A stretch of DNA of 52,833 nt from NCBI RefSeq assembly GCF_000564855.1, contig NZ_AYXG01000028.1:1-52833 (forward strand). The letters run 5' to 3'. The position numbers and the translations under genes are program-made. This DNA comes from Actinokineospora spheciospongiae (GTDB lineage: Bacteria > Actinomycetota > Actinomycetes > Mycobacteriales > Pseudonocardiaceae). Below the pieces are notes generated by a model, which was not told where the DNA came from, did not search any database, and saw nothing but the letters and a program-made list of their open reading frames with translations. Below, in pieces: positions 33,364 through 41,448 of this stretch; within the stretch, counting starts at the first letter, position 1; each line of letters begins with the position of its first letter.

Positions 33364-34401
33364 TCAGGCGGTGTCGGTCTCGTCGTCGAACTCGCCCAGG
33401 ATCTCCTCCAGCAGGTCCTCCAGGGCGGCCAGGCCGACGACCTCGCCCCCCGGGCCGGAGACCAGGGCCAACTGCGAGCGCTCGGCCCGCATCCGGGTGA
33501 CCGCCTCGGCGGCGGGCAGGTCCCTCGGCAGCACCAGCGGGTCGGTCATCAGCTCCGCCACCGTGGTGTCCAGGCCCGCCATGGTGGCGCGGACGGCCTC
33601 GCGGACGTGCACGATGCCGACCGGGTCCCCGCCCGGGGACACGACCACCAGCCGGGAGCGCCCGGTCTCGCGGCTGCGCTCCTCGACCTCGGCGGCCGTC
33701 GAGGTGGGGGTGGTGGTGACCATCTCGTCCCTGGCGGCCATCACCTGCGCGACGGTGGAGGTCTGCACCGACAGGACCCCGGTGAGCAGCCGGTGCTGCG
33801 ACTCGGGCAGCAGACCGTGCTCGCGGGACTCGCGCAGCAGCAGCCGCAGGTCGTCGGGCCCGTGCGCGGAGGCGACGGTGTCCTGCGGGTCGACGCGGAC
33901 CAGGCGCAGGGTCGCGTTGGCCACCCCGTTGAGCGCGCGCAGCACCGCGCGGGTGGCGCGGGTGAACGCGCGGAACGGCAGCGCCAGCAGCAGCGCGGAG
34001 CGCTCCGGGTGCGAGATCGCCCAGGACTTCGGCATCATCTCGCCGACGACCATGTGCAGGAACACCACCAGCACCACGGCCAGCACGAAGGCGATCGGGT
34101 ACGCCCACGCCCGCGACAGCCCGAGGAACGTGAACACCGGCGACAGCAGCTCCGCCACCGCGGGCTTGGCCAGCGCGCCGAGCCCCAGCGTGCACAGGGT
34201 GATGCCGAGCTGGGCGCCCGCGAGCATCATCGACAGCTCCTTGGAGCCCTCGATCGCCGCCCGCGCCGCGCGGCTGCCGTGCGCGGCGGCCTCCTCCAGC
34301 CGATGCCGCTTGGAGGCCACCAGCGCGAACTCGGCGGCCACGAAGAACGCGTTGAGCACCAGCAGGACCAGTGAGATCCCCAGGGCGGGTCCGACGCTCA
34401 C
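33364..34401 (-). CDS. CNNM/CorC-type transporter (hemolysin family), second gene
   Basis: This 345-residue protein has an N-terminal DUF21/CNNM membrane domain (about 1-180; NAFFVAAEFALVASKRHRLEE, GITLCTLGLGALAKPAV, VFLHMVVGEMMPKSWAI). Two CBS domains follow (about 210-335; STVAQVMAARDEMVTT, TVAELMTDPLVLP). It lacks the C-terminal CorC_HlyC domain that its upstream neighbour has, ending EEILGEFDDETDTA. These proteins mediate Mg2+/Co2+ transport or tolerance, with CBS domains binding ATP-Mg. It overlaps the upstream paralogue by GTGA and probably works with it. Confidence 0.92.
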   Translation of the reverse strand: MSVGPALGISLVLLVLNAFFVAAEFALVASKRHRLEEAAAHGSRAARAAIEGSKELSMMLAGAQLGITLCTLGLGALAKPAVAELLSPVFTFLGLSRAWAYPIAFVLAVVLVVFLHMVVGEMMPKSWAISHPERSALLLALPFRAFTRATRAVLRALNGVANATLRLVRVDPQDTVASAHGPDDLRLLLRESREHGLLPESQHRLLTGVLSVQTSTVAQVMAARDEMVTTTPTSTAAEVEERSRETGRSRLVVVSPGGDPVGIVHVREAVRATMAGLDTTVAELMTDPLVLPRDLPAAEAVTRMRAERSQLALVSGPGGEVVGLAALEDLLEEILGEFDDETDTA

Positions 34402-35720
34402 GCCGTCACCTCCGCGTCGGCCGGGCGGACGGTGACGGTGCTCGGGACGTGCCGGGTGATCTCGGCGACCTCCACGACCACCGCCCCGCCCCCGTCGACC
34501 TCGACGGTGACCCGGTCCCCCGGGCGCGGCACGCGGCCGAGCCGCTGCAGGACCAGCCCGCTGACCGTGTCGTACTCGGCGCCCGCGGGCAGCTCGATCC
34601 CGGTCACCTCGGCGACCTCGTCGACCCGCCAGCGCGCGGGCACCGACCAGGACCCGTCGCCGTTGGCCACGGCGCGCTCCTCCATGTGGTCGTCCTCGTC
34701 CAGGATCTCCCCGACGACCTCCTCGGCGACGTCCTCGAAGGACACCACCCCGGCGAAGCCGCCGAACTCGTCGACCACGCAGGCGAGCTGCCGGTGCTCG
34801 AGCCGCAGCCGCTCCAGCACCTCCGGCAGCGCCAGGCTCTCCGGGAGGAACAGCGGGACGGTGGCGACCTCGGCGATCGGCGTGGTGGCCCGCTCGGCGG
34901 CGGGCACGGTCAGCAGCTCGGCGATGCCCACCACGCCGACGACGTCGTCCACGTCGGACCCGATGACCGGGAAGCGGGAGCGGCCGGTGTCGAGCAGTTC
35001 GACCAGGCGGGAGGCGGGGTCCTCGGCGCGCAGGGTGTGCACGTCCACCCTCGGGGTCATGACCTGGCCCGCGGTGAGGGTGCGGAAGTCGAGCCCGCCC
35101 TCCAGCAGCCGGGAGGTGCCCGCGTCGAGCTGACCCTCCTCGCGCGACTCGTCGATGATGCCGCGCAGGTCCTCCGCGGTGGCGCCCTGCGGCAGCTCCT
35201 CGATGGGTTCGATGCCCAGGGCTCGCAGCAACCGGTTGGAGGCGTTGTCGAACAACCGGATCAGCGGCCCGCCGACGGTCAGGTAGATCAAAGTGGACCG
35301 GCTCAGCGCCTTGGCGAGCGCCTCCGGCTTGGCGATGGCCAGGTTCTTCGGCGCGAGTTCGCCGAAGACCATCTGCACCGCGGTGGAGAACAGCAGCGCG
35401 AAGACGACCGAGATCGCCGTCGTGGCGCCCGCGGGCAGGCCGGTCAGGCCGAGCAGTTCGGCGATGCCGCCGCCGAGGTAGGGCTCGGAGACGTAGCCGA
35501 CGAGCAGCGCGGTGACGGTGATGCCGAACTGCGCGCCGGACAGCATGAACGACAGCTTCTGGGTGACGGCGAAGGCGCGTTCCGCGGCCTTGTCGCCCTC
35601 TTCGGCGAGCTGGCGCAGGCGGTTGCGGTCGACCGCGACGTAGGCGAACTCCTGCGCGACGAAGTAGCCGGTGGCGGCGGTGAGGAGCAGGACGGAAGCG
35701 AGTCCGAGCAGCATCAGCAC
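34398..35720 (-). CDS. CNNM/CorC-type transporter (hemolysin family), first gene
   Basis: This 440-residue protein has the full architecture. The DUF21 membrane domain covers about 1-200 (TGYFVAQEFAYVAVDRNRLRQLAEEG, GELAPKNLAIAKPEALA). A CBS pair covers about 215-340 (LTAGQVMTPRVDVHTL). A CorC_HlyC domain covers about 350-435 (GSWSVPARWRVDEVAEVTG, VSGLVLQRLGRVPRPGD). The start is GTG 35720 or, equally well, ATG 35714; the latter overlaps the stop of a possible 26-residue leader frame. Mg2+/Co2+ homeostasis is the family role. Confidence 0.92.
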   Translation of the reverse strand: MLMLLGLASVLLLTAATGYFVAQEFAYVAVDRNRLRQLAEEGDKAAERAFAVTQKLSFMLSGAQFGITVTALLVGYVSEPYLGGGIAELLGLTGLPAGATTAISVVFALLFSTAVQMVFGELAPKNLAIAKPEALAKALSRSTLIYLTVGGPLIRLFDNASNRLLRALGIEPIEELPQGATAEDLRGIIDESREEGQLDAGTSRLLEGGLDFRTLTAGQVMTPRVDVHTLRAEDPASRLVELLDTGRSRFPVIGSDVDDVVGVVGIAELLTVPAAERATTPIAEVATVPLFLPESLALPEVLERLRLEHRQLACVVDEFGGFAGVVSFEDVAEEVVGEILDEDDHMEERAVANGDGSWSVPARWRVDEVAEVTGIELPAGAEYDTVSGLVLQRLGRVPRPGDRVTVEVDGGGAVVVEVAEITRHVPSTVTVRPADAEVTA

Positions 35721-35794
35721 GGGGTGATCACCTGGGACTCACGGAGCGGCCGGGCCGGGCCCGGCCGCGTACTGCAGCCATCTGGCGAAGTCAT
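35714..35794 (-). CDS. possible Pro-rich leader peptide (26 aa) before the CNNM genes
   Basis: A short frame starts at ATG 35794, seven bases after an extended -10-like TGTTAGCGT, so it could be leaderless. Its TGA overlaps the ATG at 35714 of the CNNM gene (TGATG). The peptide has five Pro in 26 residues, clustered as RPGPARPL, and two Cys, one being the last residue. Pro-rich leader peptides are known to control enterobacterial Mg2+ transporter genes (mgtL). Function here is inference; composition alone does not prove coding. Confidence 0.35.
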   Translation of the reverse strand: MTSPDGCSTRPGPARPLRESQVITPC

Positions 35795-35849
35795 GCCACT
35801 CACGCTAACACGGGCAAACCGGGCTGGTCGGACGGCGTGCGGGTACCTG

Positions 35850-36131
35850 ACCGTCCATCGAGGACGGTTTGTTACCCACCGGTACAGACCAAATCGTGAC
35901 CATCGGGGACGCGCCGGGTTGAACCCGTTCGGCCCACCTCGCGGGAGGAGTGACGAAGATCGCGCCGAGCCGCACCCCGGCTACCGGGAGTGACATCAGC
36001 CGATCTGCACGTGCAGACGCCGGAGCGGATTGGACCGACGCCGCGCGGTGGCGGAGTTCGGACATCCGAGCTGATCACCCGGGTTGTCAAGGCGTGTCAC
36101 CCATCCGAGTGAAAGCATTACAGTGAATTTG
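35850..36131. other. intergenic region between CNNM and prenyltransferase genes
   Basis: No gene is seen. A 7-bp hairpin (35850-35856 with 35862-35868) is followed by TTGTT. The GC content falls towards 36131, entering the AT-rich promoter region of the prenyltransferase. Confidence 0.4.
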
Positions 36132-36161
36132 TTCACACCTTTTATTTGCCGGTGGTATGAC
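36132..36161 (+). promoter_or_regulatory. candidate promoter of the prenyltransferase-tryptophanase operon
   Basis: TTCACA (36132-36137), 18-base spacer and TATGAC (36156-36161) lie in an AT-rich island. An inverted repeat GTGAA-TTTG-TTCAC (36123-36136) overlaps the -35. The predicted 5' leader is about 190 bases long, unusual for this genome and possibly regulatory. Confidence 0.45.
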
Positions 36162-36356
36162 ACCCTCCGTGGTCGAATTGACGTCCTTAGCACGAAGCCC
36201 CGGTGTGATCAACCACGACTTTTCGGCAATACCTTCATTTACGCTCGGTGAGGCCACGACGGATGTGGATCACCAGCTTGGCGGTACGAACTGGTTCCAC
36301 AGGACCCGTACGTTGCTCGGACATCGATATCACCGGTGAAGAATCTCGGAGTCGTG

Positions 36357-37448
36357 ATGCGGGCTGTGTCGGTCAATGAATACACGGGCGCCCAATTGCG
36401 GCGGTTGTGCTTGGCCATCGGATTGGAGCACCGCGCCGACGAGGTGGTCGAGGTGGTGGCGGACCTGCTGGGCCCGGCGGGCACCCGGGGTCTGGCCGAG
36501 CCGCCGCTGTGGCGCTCCGACGTCGCCGACGACCACTCCCCCGTGGAGTACTCGGTGGCCTTCGAGGAGGATGGCTCGCACACGCTGCGGATGCTCATCG
36601 AGTGCGTGGCGGCCGCGCCGGGGCCGCGGCAGAACATGGCCGCCGCACTGGCCGCGCTGGACCGGCTGGCCGAGCGCTACCCGCTGGCCACGGACAAGTT
36701 CGACGAGGTGCGCGACCTGTTCCTGCCCGAGGACCCGCAGGGCGTGTTCACCCTGTGGTTCTCCTTCGTGGTCCGGTCCGAGGGCCCGCCCATGGTCAAG
36801 GTCTACCTCAACCCGGAGGTGCGCGGCCAGGCGAAGGCCGACAGCCTGGTCCGCACCGCGCTGAGCAGGCTGGGCTTCACCGGCAGCTTCGACTGGATTC
36901 TCGCCCACCAGCCCCGGCCGGGGTCCACCCTGGACCGGTTCTCGTTCTTCGCCCTCGACCTGGAGGACACCGCCTCGGCCAGGGTGAAGCTCTACCAGTC
37001 GCACTTCGCCGCGACCGCCGCCGAGGCGCAGTCGGCCGCGGGCGCCGCCGACGCCGCCGACACCGCGCGGGTCGCCGAGTTCACCGCGCTGGTCGGCGGG
37101 CCGGGCCCGTTCCTGCGCAGGCCGCTGGTGTCCAGCCACACCTTCCTGGCCAGCGACTCCGCCCGACCGAAGGGGTACTCGCTGTACGTGCCGGTGCGCG
37201 ACTACGTGCGCGACGACGCGGTGGCGCTGGACCGGACGCGGCGGGCGCTGCGCAGCTTCGGGGTGGACACCGCGGCGCTGGAGCGGGCGGTGCGCGCGGT
37301 CACCGACCGACCGCTGGCCGAGGGCGTCGGGCTGCTGGCGCACGTGTCGCTGCGGATGGGCCCGCCGCGGCCGGGCGTCACGGTGTACCTGTCGGCCGAG
37401 GCCTACGAGGTGAACCGCCCGTCCCGGGCCAGGGCGGGCGCGGCATAA
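36357..37448 (+). CDS. DMATS-type aromatic (tryptophan) prenyltransferase
   Basis: This ABBA-fold prenyltransferase of the tryptophan dimethylallyltransferase family (PF11991) transfers a dimethylallyl group from DMAPP to an indole ring. ATG 36357 has GGAG at the right distance and gives 363 residues, the usual bacterial size. Family features include LRRLCLAIGLEHRADEV at the front, VEYSVAFEEDG (the conserved Glu region), MVKVYLNPEVRG, FFALDLEDTASARVKLYQSH and GYSLYVPVRDYVRDD with alternating Lys/Tyr shields. No DDxxD motif, as expected. The tryptophanase gene 75 bp downstream suggests L-Trp as substrate and a prenylated indole as product. Regiospecificity is unknown. Confidence 0.9.
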   Translation: MRAVSVNEYTGAQLRRLCLAIGLEHRADEVVEVVADLLGPAGTRGLAEPPLWRSDVADDHSPVEYSVAFEEDGSHTLRMLIECVAAAPGPRQNMAAALAALDRLAERYPLATDKFDEVRDLFLPEDPQGVFTLWFSFVVRSEGPPMVKVYLNPEVRGQAKADSLVRTALSRLGFTGSFDWILAHQPRPGSTLDRFSFFALDLEDTASARVKLYQSHFAATAAEAQSAAGAADAADTARVAEFTALVGGPGPFLRRPLVSSHTFLASDSARPKGYSLYVPVRDYVRDDAVALDRTRRALRSFGVDTAALERAVRAVTDRPLAEGVGLLAHVSLRMGPPRPGVTVYLSAEAYEVNRPSRARAGAA

Positions 37449-37523
37449 CTCCGGTGTGGTTGCGTACACCGCACCGAAATGGGTCACGAACCCACGCGAC
37501 AAACGAAAAGGAAGTAACCGCCG

Positions 37524-38894
37524 ATGCCGCTGATGGAGCCGTACCGCATCAAGGTCGTCGAGCCCATCCCCATTCTCACCCGGGCCGAGCGCGAGGCGGC
37601 AATGGCCCGGGCGGGCTACAACCCGTTCAATCTGCGGGCCGACGAAATCACCATCGACCTGCTCAGCGACTCGGGCACCAACGCCCTTTCCTCGGCGCAG
37701 CAGGCAGCCGGGATGCTCGGCGACGAGACCTACGCCGGGGCGCGGTCGTTCTTCCGCTTCCGCAAGGTGGTGGAGGACCTGACCGGCTACCCGCACATCA
37801 TGCCGGTGCACCAGGGCCGGGCCGCGGAGCGCATCCTCTTCGGCGCCGTCCTCAAGCCGGGTGACCTGTCGATCAGCAACACCCACTTCGACACCACCCG
37901 GGCCAACGTCCAGCTCTCCGGCGGCACCGCCGTCGACCTGCCGTGCGCGGAGGCCGGGAACCTCGACAGCCGCGACCCGTTCAAGGGCAACATCGACCTC
38001 GCCGCCCTCGAAGCCGCGCTCGCAGGCCCCGACCCGGTCGGCCAGGTCATCATGACGGTCACCAACAACGGCGGCGGCGGCCAACCGGTCTCCATGGCCA
38101 ACCTCGCCGCCGCCACCGAACTCTGCCGCGCCCACGGCGTCCCCTGCTTCCTCGACGCCGCCCGCTTCGCCGAGAACGCCTGGCTGGTCATCCAGCGCGA
38201 GGAAGGCTGGTCCGACAAGACCCCGCACGAGGTCGCCCGAGCCGCGTTCGACCTGGCCGACGGCGCGGTCGCCAGCCTCAAGAAGGACGCCATCGCCCAC
38301 ATGGGCGCCTTCCTCGCCATCCGCGACGAGGCCCTCGCCAAGCAGTGCGAACTGGTCCTCACCGCCACCGAGGGCTTCCGCACCTACGGCGGCCTGGCAG
38401 GCCGGGACCTGGAAATGCTGGCCACGGGAATGGAGGAGGTAGTCGACCCCGACTACCTGCGCTCCCGCGAAGACGCCACCCGCTACCTCGGCGAACTCAT
38501 CAACACGGTCGGCGTCTCCATCGTCGAACCCGCGGGCATCCACGCCCTCTACCTCAACGCCGGACGGCTCCTGCCCCACCTCCCCCCGCACCGCTTCCCC
38601 GGCCACGCCCTGGCCACCGAACTCTACCTCGCGGGCGGCATCCGCTGCGCCGAACTGGGCTCCCTCTACCTCGGCGAGGAAGACGCCGAAGGCAACCTGG
38701 TCAAGGCGGCCCCGTACGAACTCGTCCGCCTGGCCATCCCCCGCCGGGTCTACACCCAGAGCCACCTCGAGTACGTGGCGGAAATCCTGGGCGAGATCGC
38801 CAAGGACCCGACCTCGGTGCCGGGCTACCGGGTGGTGGAGTCCCCGCCGCTGCTGCGGCACTTCAACTGCCGGGTCGAGCCGGTACGGGACTGA
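37524..38894 (+). CDS. tnaA: tryptophanase (PLP-dependent beta-eliminating lyase)
   Basis: This 456-residue enzyme belongs to the tryptophanase/tyrosine phenol-lyase family, releasing indole, pyruvate and ammonia from tryptophan. It aligns throughout with E. coli TnaA: YRIKVVEPIPILTRAERE at 7-24, NNGGGGQPVSMANL, FLDAARFAENAW, and Lys254 in SLKKDAIAHMG as the PLP Schiff-base Lys. It has Asp in HFDTT (123) and His446 in LLRHF, positions that differ in tyrosine phenol-lyase, so tryptophan-type specificity is favoured. AAGGAAG precedes the ATG. Pairing with the prenyltransferase implies it cleaves prenyl-tryptophan or supplies indole. Several Gly/Ala substitutions around the active site may fit a bulkier substrate. 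Confidence 0.92.
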   Translation: MPLMEPYRIKVVEPIPILTRAEREAAMARAGYNPFNLRADEITIDLLSDSGTNALSSAQQAAGMLGDETYAGARSFFRFRKVVEDLTGYPHIMPVHQGRAAERILFGAVLKPGDLSISNTHFDTTRANVQLSGGTAVDLPCAEAGNLDSRDPFKGNIDLAALEAALAGPDPVGQVIMTVTNNGGGGQPVSMANLAAATELCRAHGVPCFLDAARFAENAWLVIQREEGWSDKTPHEVARAAFDLADGAVASLKKDAIAHMGAFLAIRDEALAKQCELVLTATEGFRTYGGLAGRDLEMLATGMEEVVDPDYLRSREDATRYLGELINTVGVSIVEPAGIHALYLNAGRLLPHLPPHRFPGHALATELYLAGGIRCAELGSLYLGEEDAEGNLVKAAPYELVRLAIPRRVYTQSHLEYVAEILGEIAKDPTSVPGYRVVESPPLLRHFNCRVEPVRD

Positions 38895-39095
38895 TCCCGT
38901 AGGGCTGACCTCCGAGGGATTGGCCCCGTACGGCTGACCCTATGAGCGGGTTCCGCGCGGCTGGCCCCAACGGCTTGGGTCCCGTAGGGCTGACCTCCGA
39001 GAGGTGGGTTCCGCGCGGCTGACTCCAGGGGCGGGTTCCATGCGGCTGACCTACGTGAGTTGGGTCCCGTGCGGCTGCCTCCGAGGGGCGGGCGA
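38890..39095. repeat. degenerate 26-29 bp tandem repeats, about seven copies
   Basis: The unit GGGTCCCGTAGGGCTGACCT and variants (GTTCCGCGCGGCTGAC, CCCGTACGGCTGACCC) recur immediately after the tryptophanase stop. Six or seven copies are recognisable. Translation on either strand gives repetitive Gly/Pro/Arg peptides that do not look functional. Confidence 0.75.
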
Positions 39096-39374
39096 GAGCC
39101 CGCCCCTCCAGTACGCACACCGGAGCACCGCCGCGCACCGGACGGAGAGGTGAGCACCAAGCGCGCTCGGTGGCGAGATCACCCCGGCTGCCCAGCCTCC
39201 AGCGGCTTGCCGAGGAGCACCTGCCCCGCCACCCGGCCGATCGCACCGAGAGCGCGCCGAGAGCACCTGCCAGCGCCCCCGGCCGGTGGTGCCCTGAGGC
39301 TGCGCTGCAACCGCCCGGCTTCCACACCGCAGCACATCGCCGCAGCGCCCACGCCAGGCACGACTCCGGACATG
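39096..39374. other. intergenic, no gene seen
   Basis: This lies between two repeat arrays. Frames on both strands are Arg/Pro/Ala-rich without consistent codon bias or ribosome sites. Confidence 0.4.
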
Positions 39375-39650
39375 GCCACAGCGGGACCGCACGGCGCTCA
39401 CCGCCAGCCGTGACCTCCAGGTGCGATCGCAGCGCTCCCGGCCGGACGTGGCGGCAATGCGGGAACACGGCGCTCAATGCCAGGCGTGCCCTCCGGGTGT
39501 GGCCCGCAGCGCGGGACAGCAGCCTTCACCGCCAGGCGCGGCAACACGGGTGCGCCCGCAACACGGGACCGCAGCTTTCGCCACCAGGCACGGCCGCGTG
39601 GGTGCACCCGCAACACGGGACCGCAGCGTTCACCGCCGGGCGCAGCAGTG
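39375..39650. repeat. 52-bp tandem repeats with degenerate upstream copies
   Basis: Copies beginning CGCAACACGGGACCGCAGC start at 39505, 39557 and 39609, an exact 52-bp period. Earlier, more diverged copies (ACACGGCGCTCAATGCCAGG; GCACGGCGCTCACCGCCAGC) extend the array back to about 39375. Confidence 0.75.
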
Positions 39651-39951
39651 AGGCCCGGCGGGGGTCAGCGGTGGGCGGCTCGCCTTCGGTGGTGTGGCCG
39701 TGACTGGGCAGGGCGGCCTGGGCGTGGTGCACAGCAACGTCTGCGAGCCGCCATCACCACCACCCCCGTGACCGTCCTCGCCCCCGCGCGCCATTCCGAC
39801 TCAAGCTTACCCGCGACCACCGACAATCCAGGCCCTCCGACCGAGTGCCTGTGGACAACTCAGATCGGACCGGCGAGCGCCTGCCACCATCCCGGGCACC
39901 TGGGACAGAAACCCCTCCGCGACCCCAGGATACCGAGGACCCCCGACCGGG
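39651..39951. other. intergenic, no gene seen
   Basis: About 300 bp between the 52-bp repeats and the end of cvnD. It presumably holds the conservon's transcription end, but I see no clear hairpin. Confidence 0.4.
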
Positions 39952-40524
39952 TCAGGCCGACGCGCGTGCGAGCTGGTCCATCGTGTACTGCACGAGCCGC
40001 ACCAGGACCTCCTTGCTCGACTCGCGTTCGCGGGCGTCGCAGCGGACGACCGGGACCGAGGGGTCGATGTCGAGGGCCTGGCGGACCTCTTCGACCGTGT
40101 GGTCCCAGGAGCCCTCGAAGCCGTTGACGGCGACGATGAAGGGGATGTGCCTGCGCTCGAAGAAGTCGATCGAGGGGAAGCTCGAGTCGAGCCTGCGGGT
40201 GTCGACCAGGACGATGGCGCCGAGGGCGCCGTGGGCGAGTTCGTCCCACATGAACCAGAAGCGGTTCTGCCCGGGGGTGCCGAAGAGGTACAGGACCACC
40301 TGCGGGTTGATGGTGATGCGGCCGAAGTCGAGGGCGACCGTGGTGGTCTCCTTGCCCTCGATGAGGCGCATGTCGTCGACGCCGACACTGGCCTCGGTCA
40401 GGACCTCCTCGGTCCGCAGGGGCGGGATCTCGCTCACCGAGTTCACCATCGTGGTCTTGCCGACGCCGAAGCCGCCCGCCACCACGATCTTGACCGAGGT
40501 GGGGATCACCAGCGTGTCGCTCAC
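39952..40524 (-). CDS. cvnD: conservon GTPase CvnD
   Basis: This 190-residue small GTPase is the fourth conservon component, thought to act at the membrane with CvnA-C in a G-protein-like relay. The P-loop is GGFGVGKTT at 17-25 and the switch II region is YLFGTPGQNRFWFMW. The usual Asn-Lys-x-Asp is replaced by a VAVNGFEG segment, as in other conservon GTPases. GTG start, three bases after the cvnC stop. Gene order cvnA-B-C-D is the standard one. No P450 gene (cvnE) follows. Confidence 0.95.
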   Translation of the reverse strand: MSDTLVIPTSVKIVVAGGFGVGKTTMVNSVSEIPPLRTEEVLTEASVGVDDMRLIEGKETTTVALDFGRITINPQVVLYLFGTPGQNRFWFMWDELAHGALGAIVLVDTRRLDSSFPSIDFFERRHIPFIVAVNGFEGSWDHTVEEVRQALDIDPSVPVVRCDARERESSKEVLVRLVQYTMDQLARASA

Positions 40525-40527
40525 CTG

Positions 40528-40902
40528 TCAGATCCTCCGAATGCCATCGAGTACCGCCTGCAGGAGCTTCGTGTCGGTGATCTCCGTGGTCTGGAACATC
40601 GCCCCCGCGAGGACGTCACCGCGTTCGATCAGGTCGCTGATGAGGACCTTCACCACCACCAGCGGCACGTTGAGGTAGGCGGCGACCTCGGCCACCGACA
40701 GCGGCACCGTGCAGACCTCGATGATCTGCAGGTGTTCCGGGCTCAGCGCGGAGGTGTCCGACGGGGAGCGGGAGGCCCTGATCTGGGTCACCAGGTTGAG
40801 GTTCGGGGCGTTGGGGCGGGTGCGGCCCCTGGTCATCGCGTACGGGCGCACCAGTGGGCCCGCCGCCTCGTCGAACCACCAGTCCTGGTCCCCGGTCACC
40901 AC
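40528..40902 (-). CDS. cvnC: conservon protein CvnC (DUF742)
   Basis: This 124-residue DUF742 protein is the third conservon component. Core features are LVRPYAMTRGRTRPN, TQIRASRS, LSPEHLQIIEVC and a winged-helix-like stretch SVAEVAAYLNVPLVVVKVLISDLI, ending VLDGIRRI. The start is GTG 40902, which is followed by a second GTG; the ribosome site is weak, suggesting coupling to cvnB 25 bp upstream. Confidence 0.94.
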   Translation of the reverse strand: MVTGDQDWWFDEAAGPLVRPYAMTRGRTRPNAPNLNLVTQIRASRSPSDTSALSPEHLQIIEVCTVPLSVAEVAAYLNVPLVVVKVLISDLIERGDVLAGAMFQTTEITDTKLLQAVLDGIRRI

Positions 40903-40927
40903 GGCGCCACCGCCGGGGCGGCCGCCG

Positions 40928-41368
40928 TCATGACGGGCGCCTGCCGGGGACCGCGACCGGGGCGGCGGCCCCGCCGCGCGGTGCCGAGGCCAGGTGGGCG
41001 CCGACCCGCTTGACCAGCATGTTCATCTCGTAGGCGATCATGCCGACGTCGGCGTCCTCCTCGCCGAGGACGGCGAGGCAGGCGCCGCGGCCCGCGGCGG
41101 TGACGAACAGGAACGCGTGGTCCATCTCGACGATGGTCTGGCGCACCTGGCCGCCGTTGAACTGCCTGCCGGTGCCCCTGGCCAGGCTCTGGAAGGCCGA
41201 GGCCATGGCCGAGAGGTGCTCCGAGTCGTCCTTGGACAGCTCTGCGGAGCGCCCGAGCAGCAGTCCGTCCGCGGAGAGCACGACCGAGTGGCGGATGCCC
41301 ACCACCCTGCGGACGAGGTCGTCCAAAAGCCAGTTCAGCTGCTGGTCCTGGCCGATCTTGTCGTTCAC
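40928..41368 (-). CDS. cvnB: conservon roadblock/LC7 protein CvnB
   Basis: This 146-residue roadblock/LC7-fold protein probably regulates the CvnD GTPase. Typical segments are LNWLLDDLVRRVVGIRHSVVLSADGLLLG, LSAMASAFQSLARG, QTIVEMDHAFLFVTAAGRGACLAVLG and ADVGMIAYEMNMLVKRVG. GTG 41368 is preceded by GGAAGGA and fits family N-termini; a further upstream start adds only a few non-conserved residues. The C-terminal 20 residues are a Pro/Arg/Gly tail. Confidence 0.94.
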   Translation of the reverse strand: MNDKIGQDQQLNWLLDDLVRRVVGIRHSVVLSADGLLLGRSAELSKDDSEHLSAMASAFQSLARGTGRQFNGGQVRQTIVEMDHAFLFVTAAGRGACLAVLGEEDADVGMIAYEMNMLVKRVGAHLASAPRGGAAAPVAVPGRRPS

Positions 41369-41448
41369 CGTGTGCTGTCCTTCCCCGTTGTCACACAACA
41401 CTTCGACATGATCATCACTATCCCGTGGTCACCCACGGCACCGGTGCG

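Noticed and set aside
30659..34195. 1178-codon minus-strand frame running through MaoC, MpaB-like, DUF998 and CNNM genes
   Set aside because: Only its last 277 codons match a family (MaoC). The rest is out of frame with well-supported genes and compositionally random.
35950..36126. 59-codon plus-strand frame after GGGAGGAGTG
   Set aside because: The start codon abuts the Shine-Dalgarno-like sequence with no spacer, and the product shows no conserved features.
36284..36306. T-box-like TGGTTCCACAGG in the prenyltransferase leader
   Set aside because: Only a partial match to the T-box core, without recognisable specifier or antiterminator stems.
36157..36339. 60-aa frame with a single Trp upstream of the prenyltransferase, reminiscent of a TnaC leader
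   Set aside because: Its ATG lies within the predicted -10 element, it has no ribosome site, and it lacks the TnaC Trp-to-Pro spacing.
38890..39650. CRISPR array
   Set aside because: Repeats are contiguous and degenerate without unique spacers of constant length, and no cas genes are present.
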